NCBI RefSeq assembly: GCF_000214355.1
Contig: NC_015577.1
Location: forward strand, 1,163,121 to 1,227,120
Reading direction: 5' to 3'
Source of the DNA: Leadbettera azotonutricia ZAS-9
GTDB lineage: Bacteria; Spirochaetota; Spirochaetia; Treponematales; Breznakiellaceae
DNA: 64,000 nucleotides
The position numbers were made by a program, and so were the translations under genes. The stretch's first letter is position 1. Every line of letters starts with the position of its first letter. Shown piece after piece: positions 8,619-19,900 of the stretch. The notes beneath the pieces are model-generated. The model was not told the DNA's origin. It saw nothing but the letters and a program-made list of their open reading frames with translations, and ran no database searches.

Positions 8619-11600
8619 ATGAAAACCCTGATAGACCTGTGCGTCAGGCGGCCTGTAACCATGATAATGATCATGGCTGCAATATTCCTTGGAGGAATAG
8701 TCTCACTTTTTAATCTTCCCCTGGAGAAGCTGCCTGAGATACGCCTTCCCAGGGTTACTGTAGAAGCTGTATATCCCGGCATGGGCGCGGCAGAACTTCG
8801 CAATATGGTTACCATCCCCCTTGAGGATGCCCTTTCACCGGTGAAAGGGCTGGAAACCATGAAGAGCGTTTCCCGGAATGGGGCTTCCCTTGTGAGCCTT
8901 GGTTTCCGCTGGGGTACAGATCCTGCCAGCGCAGCGGCCCTGGTGAGAGAGGCCATTGATGCGGTTTATCCCAGCCTCCCCGAAGGTGTAAAGAAGCCCA
9001 CAGTAACTTCCGGTGATCCTGACGAGGAGCCCCAAGCAATAATCGCAATACGCTCAAAAGATGGAGACAAGGTCTTTGCAAGGAATTTGGCCGAGTATGA
9101 ACTCCGTGCCAGGTTCCGCAGGCTTGATGGCGCAGGGGCGGTGATACTTGCAGGGGGTGAAACAGAAGAGATTCGCATAGCCTTCGATCAGGAACGCCTT
9201 GTATCCATGGGGATAAACGGAAACGAACTCGCAGAGCTGATCGCTTATGAAACTGCCGATATTCCCGGCGGAAACGCAAGGGAAGGGGATAAAGAACTTA
9301 CCGTGATAAGCTCAGGAAGGCCGAAATCCATGGAAGAACTTTCGACCCTTGTTATTCCTTCAGGCATTGGCCCTCTTCATCTTAAGGATATTGCCAAAAC
9401 TTATAGAACCCAAGCGCCGGGAAAAAGCCTTTTCATTTTTAACAATGAAGATGCAACAGCCCTGGAAATTTACCGCAGGCCTGGATCAGATCCAATAAAG
9501 CTTTCCAGGGATATAAAAAAAGCGCTTGAAGCTGCGTCAAAGGATTTTTCCAGGGATACGGAATTAAGCCTGGCCTATGATTTATCATCATCCATATTGG
9601 AGAATGTGCTGAATCTGATAGTCTCTATTATACTTGCGGTCGCAATAGTCGCCCTGATACTGGCCGTTTTTATGAATAATTTAAGATCCAGTGTTCTTTC
9701 AGCCCTTGCCATACCATTTTCAGCGGCTTCCGCGCTAATTTTGCTGAACCTTGGGGGCCATTCCCTCAATTCCATGAGTCTTGGCGGCATGGCTCTTGGC
9801 ATAGGGCTTGTGTCGGATACATCTATTATTGTTCTTGATCTTCTGGACAGTAATAAAGAAAAGCTAAAACGGGAAACTATTGCCGCTCTTGCCGCATCGG
9901 TTTCGGGCTCCAGCCTTGGGGGTACTGTTACTACGGTTATAGTATTTATACCCATCATTTTTCTGCCCGGTCCTTTGGGCGCTCTTTTTGGAGATCTTGC
10001 CATTTCATTGATTGCATCGGTGACCATGGGCTGGGTCTATGCCCAATTTTTCCTCCCTTCATTTTTCCTCCTGTTTCCGGTAAGCAAGACAGGAAAAAGC
10101 AGCATAATAAAAAAGCCTGAAACCTTATACCTTCCCTTTCTTAAATTGGCCATACAGCGGCCCCTCCCTTTGATTATTGGAACAATTCTATTCAGCATAT
10201 TTGGTTTTTTTCTCCTTTTTGCAAGGCCTGGGGAATTTATTGCATCAGATACAGTAAAGGAAATTGAAGTTACTGTGGAATTCCCTTCAGGAACTATGCC
10301 GAAAGCTGCATCAGAAAAAGGTATTTTGGTATCCCAAGTTTTATCCAGCCTGGACAATACTATCGAAAATTTTTTCGGCAAGATGGGTGCCGAGGATGAA
10401 GATTCAGGCCCCAGGGCTGATCCTGATTATCGGGACAGCAGGCTCCTATTCCGCTGTTTCCTATGCAAAGGCATAGCTCCTGATAAGGCTTTGAAAGAGA
10501 TAGATGATGCAGTGTCTTCTATAAATACTATAGATACCGTAATTACTGCTTCATATCCGGAAGAAAAGACAGCTAAAATTCTGGGGCTTTCATCATCTTT
10601 CGGAATGGCGATTAAAGGAAATGGCAGAGAAGATGTTATTGCTTCCGCTGAATCAGCCGAGAGGATACTAAAGAATTCCGCAGCTCAATACTTGAATGTC
10701 TTAACTTTAAGACCATCAGGGACTAGGCCGGAATTGCGCCTTATCCCCAATCGTGAGGCTGCGGCATTTCTTGGGGTTTCCAATGCCAAAATGGCAAGTT
10801 CTGTTTACGCCGCGAGCGAGGGCATTGTTACGGGGATCATGGAGCTTGACGGGCGTACTTTGGATATGAGGAGTGCAGCGAGTCCTGGATGGTATTCCCC
10901 TGAGCAAATTGAAAAGCTGCCCCTTGTACTCCATGCTTCAGGAAGAGAAATACCTAATACAGTGTTCCTGTCTGCCCTCAATAAAATTGAAAGGAAGGAA
11001 GCCGATGTTGCATTGGCAAGGCAGGATCGTTCTGATGTAATTTATCTTGATCTCCTTCCTGCGGCGGGAAAAGAAAATGCATTAAGGGCTTTTATAAAAA
11101 CCCTTCCCCTTGAAATTTCCCGGGCTGACGAATCGGTGTTTGAAAAATACTACTTCAGCCTTGTGCTCACTGTAGTTCTGGTGGTTTTATTGTTGTACCT
11201 TGCCCTGGCTGCACAGTTTGAATCTTTTTTTCTGCCTCTTATCCTTATGCTAGCCATTCCTTTTTCCCTGGTTGGTGCAGGGCCATTGCTGTTTATATGC
11301 GGCTCGGGTTTGGATTCAGGTTCTGTATTGGGCCTCATAGTCCTTTTTGGGCTGGCAGTGAATAACGGAATAGTTCTTTATGAAGTAGGTGAAGAAAAGA
11401 CGAGGCTGGGGTTAGCCCCCGTGCAGGCAGTTTTTAAAGGCGCCCTTGAGCGATTCAGGCCGGTGCTTATTACAACCCTGACCACGATATTTGCTCTCCT
11501 GCCGCTAATTTTTTCGCCCGGATCTTCCCAAAGGTCTATGTCGGCAGCCATGCTGGGAGGTATAACTGCCTCTGCCCTGCTCAGTTTCTTTGCTTTGCCC

Positions 11601-11669
11601 CCAATTATTATCAGTTTTCTCAAAAAGAAAAACAATGCTGATAAACTTCAGGAGATCGACAATGGCTGA
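8619..11669 (+). CDS. RND-family (HAE1) efflux/export pump subunit 1
   Basis: A 1016-residue protein, the usual RND length. It has an N-terminal transmembrane helix, a porter domain, a TM2-TM6 bundle, a second porter domain (about 540-840), then TM8-TM12. In TM4 the usual Asp-Asp proton-relay pair reads Ser-Asp ('IGLVSDTSII'), so one acidic residue remains. TM10 has 'AVNNGIVLYE', as in many HAE1 proteins, and an Arg follows in 'RFRPVLITT'. It pumps substrates from periplasm or membrane into the TolC channel using the proton gradient. GGGGAT precedes the ATG. It overlaps the next RND gene by eight bases. Confidence 0.9.
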   Translation: MKTLIDLCVRRPVTMIMIMAAIFLGGIVSLFNLPLEKLPEIRLPRVTVEAVYPGMGAAELRNMVTIPLEDALSPVKGLETMKSVSRNGASLVSLGFRWGTDPASAAALVREAIDAVYPSLPEGVKKPTVTSGDPDEEPQAIIAIRSKDGDKVFARNLAEYELRARFRRLDGAGAVILAGGETEEIRIAFDQERLVSMGINGNELAELIAYETADIPGGNAREGDKELTVISSGRPKSMEELSTLVIPSGIGPLHLKDIAKTYRTQAPGKSLFIFNNEDATALEIYRRPGSDPIKLSRDIKKALEAASKDFSRDTELSLAYDLSSSILENVLNLIVSIILAVAIVALILAVFMNNLRSSVLSALAIPFSAASALILLNLGGHSLNSMSLGGMALGIGLVSDTSIIVLDLLDSNKEKLKRETIAALAASVSGSSLGGTVTTVIVFIPIIFLPGPLGALFGDLAISLIASVTMGWVYAQFFLPSFFLLFPVSKTGKSSIIKKPETLYLPFLKLAIQRPLPLIIGTILFSIFGFFLLFARPGEFIASDTVKEIEVTVEFPSGTMPKAASEKGILVSQVLSSLDNTIENFFGKMGAEDEDSGPRADPDYRDSRLLFRCFLCKGIAPDKALKEIDDAVSSINTIDTVITASYPEEKTAKILGLSSSFGMAIKGNGREDVIASAESAERILKNSAAQYLNVLTLRPSGTRPELRLIPNREAAAFLGVSNAKMASSVYAASEGIVTGIMELDGRTLDMRSAASPGWYSPEQIEKLPLVLHASGREIPNTVFLSALNKIERKEADVALARQDRSDVIYLDLLPAAGKENALRAFIKTLPLEISRADESVFEKYYFSLVLTVVLVVLLLYLALAAQFESFFLPLILMLAIPFSLVGAGPLLFICGSGLDSGSVLGLIVLFGLAVNNGIVLYEVGEEKTRLGLAPVQAVFKGALERFRPVLITTLTTIFALLPLIFSPGSSQRSMSAAMLGGITASALLSFFALPPIIISFLKKKNNADKLQEIDNG

Positions 11670-14649
11670 AAAAAGGAATTGGTTTTCAAAGCCTGTTTCT
11701 GCCCTTTGTATTTCTATAGGGGCTTTAGTTGCATCTTTATTTTTGATTTTTAATGCCCAGGGCGGATTTAATGGGACTGAAGATGTTTCCTATATGGTAA
11801 CCCTAAGGGATTATGGAGTAGAAGCCCGCGAAATGGAAAGAAAAGCCGCAATTCCGCTGGAAGATGCGCTTTCCTCAATTTCCGGTATTAATAAAGTAAT
11901 TACCTTGAGTGAGAACAGCCGGGTTAGAGCTTATGCTGTTTTTCGCAGGGACAAAACAAACAAGCATGCCTATGATGCAGTGCGGGAGGCAGCGCAAAGG
12001 GTATATGAAATCATGCCGTCTTCTTCCCAGCGGCCCGAGATTGGATCGTCAAATGATTCCTTCATACCTGTATGGATTGCCGCAATTTCCGGTTCTCCTG
12101 ATGGGGATTATCTTGAAAAAGTCCTCAAACCTGCCCTGAACAGTATTGAAGGAGTCGGAGAGGTTGAAGTGTCAGGATCGGGAATTGCCGAAATCATCAT
12201 TATCCCTGACCTAAAGAAAATAGCCGCTTTAGGATTAAGTCCTTCGGCAATTGCCTCTGTTCTTGCCAGCAATGATGGCCTTTATATGGGAGGCAGAATT
12301 CAATCCGGCAGCAGGGAAATTCCTGTTATCATGGATGGCCGCTATCCTGATTTGGCTTCTTTGGGTAACGCCCTTATTCCTATTAGCTCAGGAGCAGCAA
12401 TAAAGCTTAAAGATATTGCGGATCTGCGTGAAGAAGAAAGGGAAGGAGAGGTACTCTCAAGGCTGGATGGCAAGAAAACAGCAGTAATTTCGATTATTCC
12501 CTCATCGGATGCCAATTTGGGAAGGCTTTCACGTGCTATTAAAGTCGAATTGGCGAAGTTTAAAAATAAATTCAAGAATGATTATTTTGAAATGAACATA
12601 TTAAGCGATAGGGGGGCTGAAGAAGGATCTGCTTTCTGCTCTGCCCTGATCGCTGCACTGGAAGCCTCCATCCTTGTTGCCTTGGCCTCGATTTTGCTAA
12701 CCCGGAATAAAGGTAGCCGCAGTTCAGGTTTTGTTTGCGCAGCGGCAATACCCATAGTATGGATAATTTCAGCGGCTATGCTTTCATTATTCGGCTTTGT
12801 GCCTGACAGGAAATTATTGGCAGGTCTTTCTGTAGGGATCGGGACCGCGGCAGATGCTGCCATACTTTGTGCAGAGGGTTTTGGAAATTGCAGAAATGCA
12901 AGGGAGGGAAGAAAAATCCTCTCGCGTTTAGCCCCAGCCCTTGTTTCAGGGGCCGCTACCACTATAGCCGCATTATTCCCCCTGGCAAAATTCAAATTAG
13001 CTGAAGATATTTCTATAATTGTCCTTGCTCTTGGAACGGTAACCATGGTCTCTTTAATCGCCGCCCTCACAGTTCTGCCACCGCTTTTTCTTTGGGACAA
13101 AAAGGATGATTTGTCCTATTCCAGAACAAAATCATTTCCGATTATTAACAGGATTCAGAGAAAAGGAGTGCGTTTTTTTGCCTTCATGATTAAGTCATGC
13201 ATAAAAAATCCTTTAATTTTTGTCTTGGTGGCCCTATTTATAACTATTATGGGGATTATTGTCCTTATTTTTTCAGGTGCAGATATTTCTGCCTCAGAAA
13301 GCAGGGATTCCGTATATGCCCGTGTTGAATTTGAGGGCGGCTTCAGCAAAGAGGAAGCTGACAAACTTCTGGCCTTTTGGGTTTTGGATATTAAATCAAA
13401 TGAGGGGATAAAGTCGGTGCAAACTTCGGCCCGTACAGGTTCAAGCCAGATACTTGTAAATTTTGATCCCTTAAAAATAAAAAGCGCCGAGGTCAGGGAG
13501 CTTCTGCGTTCAATCAAAGTCCCCGGCGGATTTCTCTATATACCGGAGACTTCAATGAATGAACGAATATGGGAAATAACAGTCAGTGGTGATGACGATT
13601 TTAGATGCAGGGAACTGGCTAAAAAAGCCGCTAGCCTTTGTGTACCTCTTCCATTGGTACAGGAAACAATTTTGAATTTTAAAGAAGGCAGCCCGAGACT
13701 GAGCCTGCTTCCGTTTCGTGATAAATTGGCCGAAGAAGGCTTAAGCTTCTCAGGGCTTGCCGATTCGGTAAGGAGGGGAGTGCATGGTCCTGTAATTTAT
13801 AAAAGAAGTGGTGAAAAAGGAGAAATAGATGTTCGTCTAAAGCTGTCTAAGGAGATGACGGCAGATGACATTAACCATTTGCCTTTGGCAATCAGAAATC
13901 AAGGCTATTCATGGGTCCAATCGCTGACAAGCGAATACAGGGATCATGAACTTTCTCTTATCCGCAGGGAAGATAGGCGTAGAACCGCTTCATTTTCTAT
14001 TAGAACACAGCCTATGGACCCTAGAGTGGTGAGGGATAATGTCATGGAAATCATAAAAGGCATTGAGCTTCCTCCGGGTTATGCCCTTGAATTTGATAGG
14101 GAGGCCATAAAGAAGGCAGAAATCCTTTCGGGAACAGGATTTCTTTTTATTCTTGCTTTGTTTTTTTGTTATATAGTTATTGCGGCGGCTAATGAATCGT
14201 TTTCTCTGCCTTTTCTCGTTTTGTCCGTGGTTCCTCCGTCCCTGGCGATACCGGTTTCGATTCTGTCAATCGTCAATATTTCTATTAATGCGTCTGTGGC
14301 CTGTTCCCTTGTCGCAGTGAGCGGTATGGCAGTCAATGCCTCGGTTTTGATAGCAGGAGAATTCCGCCAGTTTTTTGTCGATAAACGATTTATAAATCAG
14401 AGAGAATTTTATAATTCCCTAAGGAACCGTTTGCCCTGTCTTCTTGCAACAACCGGTACAACCCTGGCCGGGGCTATTCCGTTCATTTTTCTCAGAGACG
14501 GTTCAAATTCTTTTATTAGAATCCTGTCGGTGGTTACTTTGCTTGGAGTCGGATCTTCTTTTATTTTTGCATTGATACTTGTTCCTTCGTTAATTTGCAT
14601 TTTTTTGAATCCTAAACATACGGGTAAGGAACTCCTGTTAGGAGTATGA
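11662..14649 (+). CDS. RND-family pump subunit 2, divergent
   Basis: The ATG at 11662 (AGGAGA upstream) is preferred to an in-frame ATG at 11590 buried in the previous gene. The protein has about 995 residues and the same 12-helix, two-porter layout as the preceding protein, but is more diverged. The TM4 relay reads 'IGTAADAAIL' with a single Asp, TM10 reads 'GMAVNASVLI', and the helix that usually carries the conserved Arg has 'LPCLLATTG'. This pairing resembles MdtB/MdtC heterotrimers, in which one subunit is less active. It ends 22 bases before the giant secreted-protein gene. Confidence 0.85.
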   Translation: MAEKRNWFSKPVSALCISIGALVASLFLIFNAQGGFNGTEDVSYMVTLRDYGVEAREMERKAAIPLEDALSSISGINKVITLSENSRVRAYAVFRRDKTNKHAYDAVREAAQRVYEIMPSSSQRPEIGSSNDSFIPVWIAAISGSPDGDYLEKVLKPALNSIEGVGEVEVSGSGIAEIIIIPDLKKIAALGLSPSAIASVLASNDGLYMGGRIQSGSREIPVIMDGRYPDLASLGNALIPISSGAAIKLKDIADLREEEREGEVLSRLDGKKTAVISIIPSSDANLGRLSRAIKVELAKFKNKFKNDYFEMNILSDRGAEEGSAFCSALIAALEASILVALASILLTRNKGSRSSGFVCAAAIPIVWIISAAMLSLFGFVPDRKLLAGLSVGIGTAADAAILCAEGFGNCRNAREGRKILSRLAPALVSGAATTIAALFPLAKFKLAEDISIIVLALGTVTMVSLIAALTVLPPLFLWDKKDDLSYSRTKSFPIINRIQRKGVRFFAFMIKSCIKNPLIFVLVALFITIMGIIVLIFSGADISASESRDSVYARVEFEGGFSKEEADKLLAFWVLDIKSNEGIKSVQTSARTGSSQILVNFDPLKIKSAEVRELLRSIKVPGGFLYIPETSMNERIWEITVSGDDDFRCRELAKKAASLCVPLPLVQETILNFKEGSPRLSLLPFRDKLAEEGLSFSGLADSVRRGVHGPVIYKRSGEKGEIDVRLKLSKEMTADDINHLPLAIRNQGYSWVQSLTSEYRDHELSLIRREDRRRTASFSIRTQPMDPRVVRDNVMEIIKGIELPPGYALEFDREAIKKAEILSGTGFLFILALFFCYIVIAAANESFSLPFLVLSVVPPSLAIPVSILSIVNISINASVACSLVAVSGMAVNASVLIAGEFRQFFVDKRFINQREFYNSLRNRLPCLLATTGTTLAGAIPFIFLRDGSNSFIRILSVVTLLGVGSSFIFALILVPSLICIFLNPKHTGKELLLGV

Positions 14650-14671
14650 TAATTCAGTCAAGAGGACTAAT

Positions 14672-16879
14672 ATGTCACGCAGCTATTCTTTTTCACAATT
14701 TCAAATTATTTCCTGGATGATTCTTTTGGGATCATTGCTTCTGCCTTGCAATTTGTTTTCTCAAAACAAACCTGATATATGGAGTTTTGATTCACAGGTT
14801 TTGGATTATCAATTTAACAGGGCTGACAGGGAAATTGATCCAGGCCGCTGGATGGAAGAAGCCCGGTATGGAATAAAAGTTGCCCAGTCGCTTTGGGAAG
14901 AATATGCAATGGGTATGTTTGACGATTCTTCTCAAAGGCAACAGGCTTCCGTGGAATTCAATCAATGGAGCGAAACGGAATTGGAGAATCACTTTACCCA
15001 ATGGCTTTTTAAACGGTTCTTTGGTGCAGAAACTGGATTTTTAAGTTCTGCATTGTCAAAAGAAACAGAAAATGCGAATAAAAGTCTGATTTATCATTTA
15101 AGCGCAGAGGGTAGAATACAATATGATGCCGCCGCAAATGATCCGCTTATTATACGCCCTGGCGAAGAAGGTCATGAATGGCAAAAAGACCTTACAGAAT
15201 GGCAAATCAAAACAGAAAAATCCCTAGATAATGTAATTCAATTATTTGAATCTCATATTATTGGATCTTATCCCGAACTTCTAGCTTTTCTGGAAAAGGA
15301 TAAAAGGGACGAATTTGGCGCAAGATTAGGCAACCTTGGCATTAAAGCTTCCCTGTCTTTCCAAAATGAATTAAAAAGTATTATATCCAGAGAAGAACGG
15401 TATTTTACGGCACGGCGTCTTGGGGATAACTATAGTTTAAGAAAGAAAAGCGAAAATGAATCTGCAGAACTTACGGTAATTCGGCTTATTGAAGAGGCCA
15501 ATCAATCCGTATCAGATAGACTTTTGGCATTGCAGAAAAAAATTGAAACTGCTGAAGCAGGTGCAGAGGACCTTGTATTGGAAGGCTCTGAATGGCTTTT
15601 TCAATATCGTACACAATTTGAACGGGGGCTAGATGCCTGGGCAAGAGCCGAAGAACAGTTTTTTATCCGTCGCATGCAGTGGGAACAGGATTCAATCAGC
15701 AATTATTTCGCAGGGGAAGAAGCCTGGAACCGGGCCTTTGATCAATTTGAAACTGCCCGTCAAAACTGGGAACTGGAAGCGAAAAGACTTTTTGATTCCG
15801 GGGAAGCCCTTTTTAAAAATGCCTCAGAAACACTGGAAAAATCCATCGTTGAAGCCAGGGCTGAATTTGAACGTGATGCCCTTTTGCGATCTTCCATGGG
15901 AGCCGACAAGGCAAAAGCCTGGGCTGATATTTACTTTAATTCAGGATACATGGTCGCACAGGCTAAAGAGAACATTGCCTTTTGGCAGGAAAAATATGAT
16001 ACGGAAAAAGACTCAAATAATTCTTTGAAAATTATGGAAGAAATAAATAATTGGACTGGTTTGTATGATTTCTATTATGATAAGGCCATAGAAGCACGGG
16101 AAATACTTATCAATGAATTTTCGATGGTTATGGGTACCGGAACCCTGGCTGAAATTTTAAAAGAGGGGGTATCAAGGGAGGATTTCTTCCTTGATGAATA
16201 CCAGATAGAACTTATCAGAGCAAAGGCAGCTGCGTCATATTGGGAAAAGAGGACCGAAATAGCGGAAGCGGTCGTTCAATATGCGGAGGATTTTACTTCC
16301 GGGCGTTTAACTGAAGCCGAGGGCATAAAAGCCTGGGAATTGGCAAAAAGCGAATATAATTCCGCACTGTCCCGATATGAAGAATCGATGATGTGGTTGA
16401 AAGATTCTGGGGAAGAAATAATTACTGCAAGAGAAAATATGGAAGAAGCAGCCAATAAATTGAAAGAGTCGGAATTAAAGCTTGATTCTTTGAATAAAGT
16501 TTATAGTGATTATATGGCAGTTTTTATTGCAGGTAAGAAAGAATATTTCATTAGAAAAATAGATGAAAAACAAAATGAATTAGACGCTATTTATAAAGTA
16601 TTGGATGATTTCAATAAAGATTCCTTATGGTATACATATTTAACATCTGTATGCCAGCTTGAACTAATGAATTACCATGATTTTAGAATGGAGATATTAA
16701 AAGAAATTGAGCATGGGGGTCAAATATATAGCATTTCTCTTACTGAATTAGAAGAAGAGATAAAAAATTTTCAGGAGCCTAATTATTCATCCAAGCCTGT
16801 TATAAGCAAAATAGTGAATGAATGGCAAATAAAGCTTAATGAAGCGGCTACAGAAGAACTGAGGGATATTATAAATTAG
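14672..16879 (+). CDS. giant secreted protein, N-terminal part (ends at in-frame TAG)
   Basis: AAGAGGA precedes the ATG. A signal peptide of about 31 residues (ending LLPCNLFSQ) is followed by about 700 residues of charged, Trp/Glu/Gln-rich coiled coil with recurring 'WEQD', 'AWNRAFDQFETA', 'NWELEAK' units. The style resembles the very long Leptospira structural proteins (TIGR04388-like); this is recalled similarity, not a search result. The frame stops at TAG 16877-16879. The same frame is then open for a further 2190 codons, so this is most likely the first quarter of one gene. It is cotranscribed with the RND pump genes. The last 400 bases already have the AT-rich codon use of the downstream part. 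Confidence 0.8.
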   Translation: MSRSYSFSQFQIISWMILLGSLLLPCNLFSQNKPDIWSFDSQVLDYQFNRADREIDPGRWMEEARYGIKVAQSLWEEYAMGMFDDSSQRQQASVEFNQWSETELENHFTQWLFKRFFGAETGFLSSALSKETENANKSLIYHLSAEGRIQYDAAANDPLIIRPGEEGHEWQKDLTEWQIKTEKSLDNVIQLFESHIIGSYPELLAFLEKDKRDEFGARLGNLGIKASLSFQNELKSIISREERYFTARRLGDNYSLRKKSENESAELTVIRLIEEANQSVSDRLLALQKKIETAEAGAEDLVLEGSEWLFQYRTQFERGLDAWARAEEQFFIRRMQWEQDSISNYFAGEEAWNRAFDQFETARQNWELEAKRLFDSGEALFKNASETLEKSIVEARAEFERDALLRSSMGADKAKAWADIYFNSGYMVAQAKENIAFWQEKYDTEKDSNNSLKIMEEINNWTGLYDFYYDKAIEAREILINEFSMVMGTGTLAEILKEGVSREDFFLDEYQIELIRAKAAASYWEKRTEIAEAVVQYAEDFTSGRLTEAEGIKAWELAKSEYNSALSRYEESMMWLKDSGEEIITARENMEEAANKLKESELKLDSLNKVYSDYMAVFIAGKKEYFIRKIDEKQNELDAIYKVLDDFNKDSLWYTYLTSVCQLELMNYHDFRMEILKEIEHGGQIYSISLTELEEEIKNFQEPNYSSKPVISKIVNEWQIKLNEAATEELRDIIN
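16877..16879 (+). other. in-frame TAG codon interrupting the giant reading frame
   Basis: Codon 736 counted from 14672 is TAG. The next codon (CAA, 16880) starts an uninterrupted frame to 23452. A single C-to-T change from CAG (Gln) would explain it. Other genes here end normally in TAG (for example at 8610 and 37397), so UAG is not generally reassigned. Possible explanations are a nonsense mutation, tRNA suppression or readthrough, or a base error in the assembly. Confidence 0.85.
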
Positions 16880-16966
16880 CAATATGAAAAAATAATTCTT
16901 GAATTTGTTGATTTAATTAAATTTTCTTTAGAAAATCAATATAAAAGCCGTGTACAAGGTATAGAT

Positions 16967-19900
16967 TTGTTAAAAGGAAATCCCGATTTTAATAGTATAA
17001 TAGATATAGAAAGTATTGAAGAATTGTCTGAAAATTATGAATCAGTTTGTTCTGATATTATAAAATCCAAAATAAAACTGGAATATGATGCATTGAATTA
17101 TTATATAAATGGCAATGATGCCAATATTACGGAAAATGCGGTTTGGCTATCTCAATTTTGTTCCGTTGACAAGGAGACCGCTATTGTATATCGGAATACC
17201 TTATCTCAAATAATGGAAATAATATATAATAATAAGGACAAGCCTATATATGATGTTTTATATATATTAAATAATTATGATAATGAAAATATATTGAAAT
17301 ATTTTGAAGCAGGAAGCTATTTTAGGATTGATTTTGGATATTCATATACAGACGCTTTTATAAGCGGGTTATTAATTGAAAAAGAAAAAATTGAACATTA
17401 TTTACAAGTTTATCAGACGGCTCTTCCATTTTCAACATGGTATATAAAAAACAAGCTGGCAAAAGAATATATAAATTTAATAGAATTCTATAATTTTTAT
17501 AATATCAAAATAAATGATGATATAATTCCAGATAATTTTGAATTATTTGAGTTTTTTGACAATTCAAAAAACAAAATAGAATTAATTTCAAATTATTCAG
17601 AAGCCCTTGATAAAACATTTGATATTTTACCTGAATGGATTTATTTACAAAAAGAATCATGGATGGATTCCTTCTTGCAATTATTAACAATACCTCCGGA
17701 AGAATTACAAAATAATTTAAAGGAAGTCCAAAGGACGGCAGATATTTTAAATACCTCATTCAAAATTTATAAAAATTCATTAGTGAACAATGAAGTCATT
17801 GAGGACTATAATGGAATAATTTCTAATTATAATACTACGGATAATAAACTAAGGGACAATCTAGTTAAAGAAAATTTTCTATTGGAGGAAATAAAAGGCA
17901 TAAGAAAAAATATGGAAATTTTGGACTCAGGTGAATCTGTAATTAACAAAAGGATTGAAGATATAACCAAGGAAATTGGATTTGAAAAGGATAAATATGA
18001 AGATTTATATAATGAATATAAACTTGCTGCTCAAAATATTATTGAAGCTGGTAATAATTATGACGAAAAATACAAGAATTCCATAAAATATTATGATATC
18101 TTGGAATTAAAAAGACAGGATTATGAAAAACAGGAAGCCATTAAGAGATGGGCGGAAACCGCTTACCTTGATATTGATTCGGCAATAGATGAATTGAATG
18201 GAGTAAAAAATAAATATGAACGATCTGAAATAATTCTGGAAGCTTTGCAGGATATTTACAATAATAAAGAATCAAAATATATTAATAAAGAATATGAATC
18301 TCTTTATATCCAATATAAAGAGATTTTTTCAAAATTATTTATTTCCCTGCGTGTAATGGAGGTATTGAATATTGAAATTGAGAAGGAAAAGATACAAAAT
18401 TCAGAAATTTATTCCGAATATTTGAAGTTGTTGAATCGTCTTAACGGAGATCTGCATTATGTCTATCCTGATAATTTTGAAAAGGAAAAAACAGAATGGA
18501 ATATTTACGATATTATTAAAGTAGCTGAAGGCAAATTAAAATTCGCATTTACAGAAAATTTTACGCTTGATGGCAATAATATGAATAATGCGAAGGATCT
18601 GTTGGAATATATTACAATGTCAAAAATTGATTCATATGGTGTTAATAATACAACTCAACTTGAGGTTGCGTTAAGGGATTTGAATAATCGTTTGTCTGTC
18701 TACTTTTCGGATAATAATAAATATGAACAATGGGGCCTGGCGCGCGATTATCTTATACGTAGTATTATAGAAAGCAATGGGAATATCCCTTTATTTGATA
18801 ATTGGTATAATAAGGCAGATATATTTGACGCTAAATCGCAGATAGGTAGACTTGGAGTATATCCTGTGCTTCCCGGAATGGCGATTCCTATATCATCTTA
18901 TGCATTCCGTTATCTTGTCATCACGGAAATTGATACGCAAGTGAAGGCCTATAATAATTTAGGCGCAAAGGAAAAGGAAGATCTGGAGTTTTTTACTTTA
19001 TTGACCCTTTTAAATGGTGGTTATAAAAAGTCGGGTTTTTTTGAAAGGATATCTGAAGCTGTAGAATATAGGGAAGTTTATATGGATATAAGTATAATGC
19101 ATAGAATATTATCCTTTATAAACAGTAGACCCTCAATCAGAAAATTTAAAGCTGAAGATAGAGAGATAGTCAATACTTTAAATAAACTTAGCCCTGTATT
19201 AACTGAATTGGAATCCAGGATAAATGAATGCAAGACTTATTTAAAGGATAATTTGAAAGATTTTGATCTTGTATTGAATAAATATAATAAATCATCAAAC
19301 AGATTAAAAATATTTATGGGAAATATTGAAAAACAGGAATTTACCTGGACGGATATAGAAAATGCCCTTCTATTAACAGGAAAAGTAAATGAAAAAGATA
19401 TATTGAACCTGCAAAAATATTGGAATGAATTCACTGCTATTTGTGATTCTGATTTTAATACTATACCAGAAATATTGGCTAATGTTATTGCCTATTATAA
19501 AGAAAGCAAAGAAAATTACAAAAATAATCTGGAAGAACTGTTTTATGAAAATTTAAGTAATGTGCATTCAATAGAAACGGAATATAAAAAGGAATATGAT
19601 TTATATATAAATGGAGATACAGACCTAAATCAACTTTTAAATTTGGCGAAAAATATGTATGATGAAAATAGCCTAGAAATAAAAACCCATTTGGAAAATA
19701 TGATAATCCCTATAATCAATCAAATGGGGGTATACATTGATGAATTTGGTCTTTCCAGAGGAGAGTATAATCAATTATCCAGTGAGTATATTACCTTATT
19801 GGAAAGAGCTTATAAAGAAAGATTTAATGCTGAATTAATGACGCGTGAAGTTCAATGGGGACAGCAAAGATTGGATATTTTAGAGAAATATAATTCATGG

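Noticed and set aside
8809-9279. Long minus-strand open frame opposite the first RND gene
   Set aside because: The translation is rich in Pro, Arg and Ser with no recognisable motif, and it lies wholly inside a well-supported RND gene with a good start and a conserved product. It is a shadow frame.
16877-16882. UAG decoded as pyrrolysine
   Set aside because: Many genes here end in TAG, and no pyl genes or methylamine methyltransferase are in the window. Nonsense mutation, suppression or error are more likely.
16967-16969. TTG as an independent start of the 2161-codon frame
   Set aside because: There is no Shine-Dalgarno or promoter nearby, and the frame is open for 29 further codons upstream, back to the TAG. 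A continuous ancestral gene is the simpler reading.
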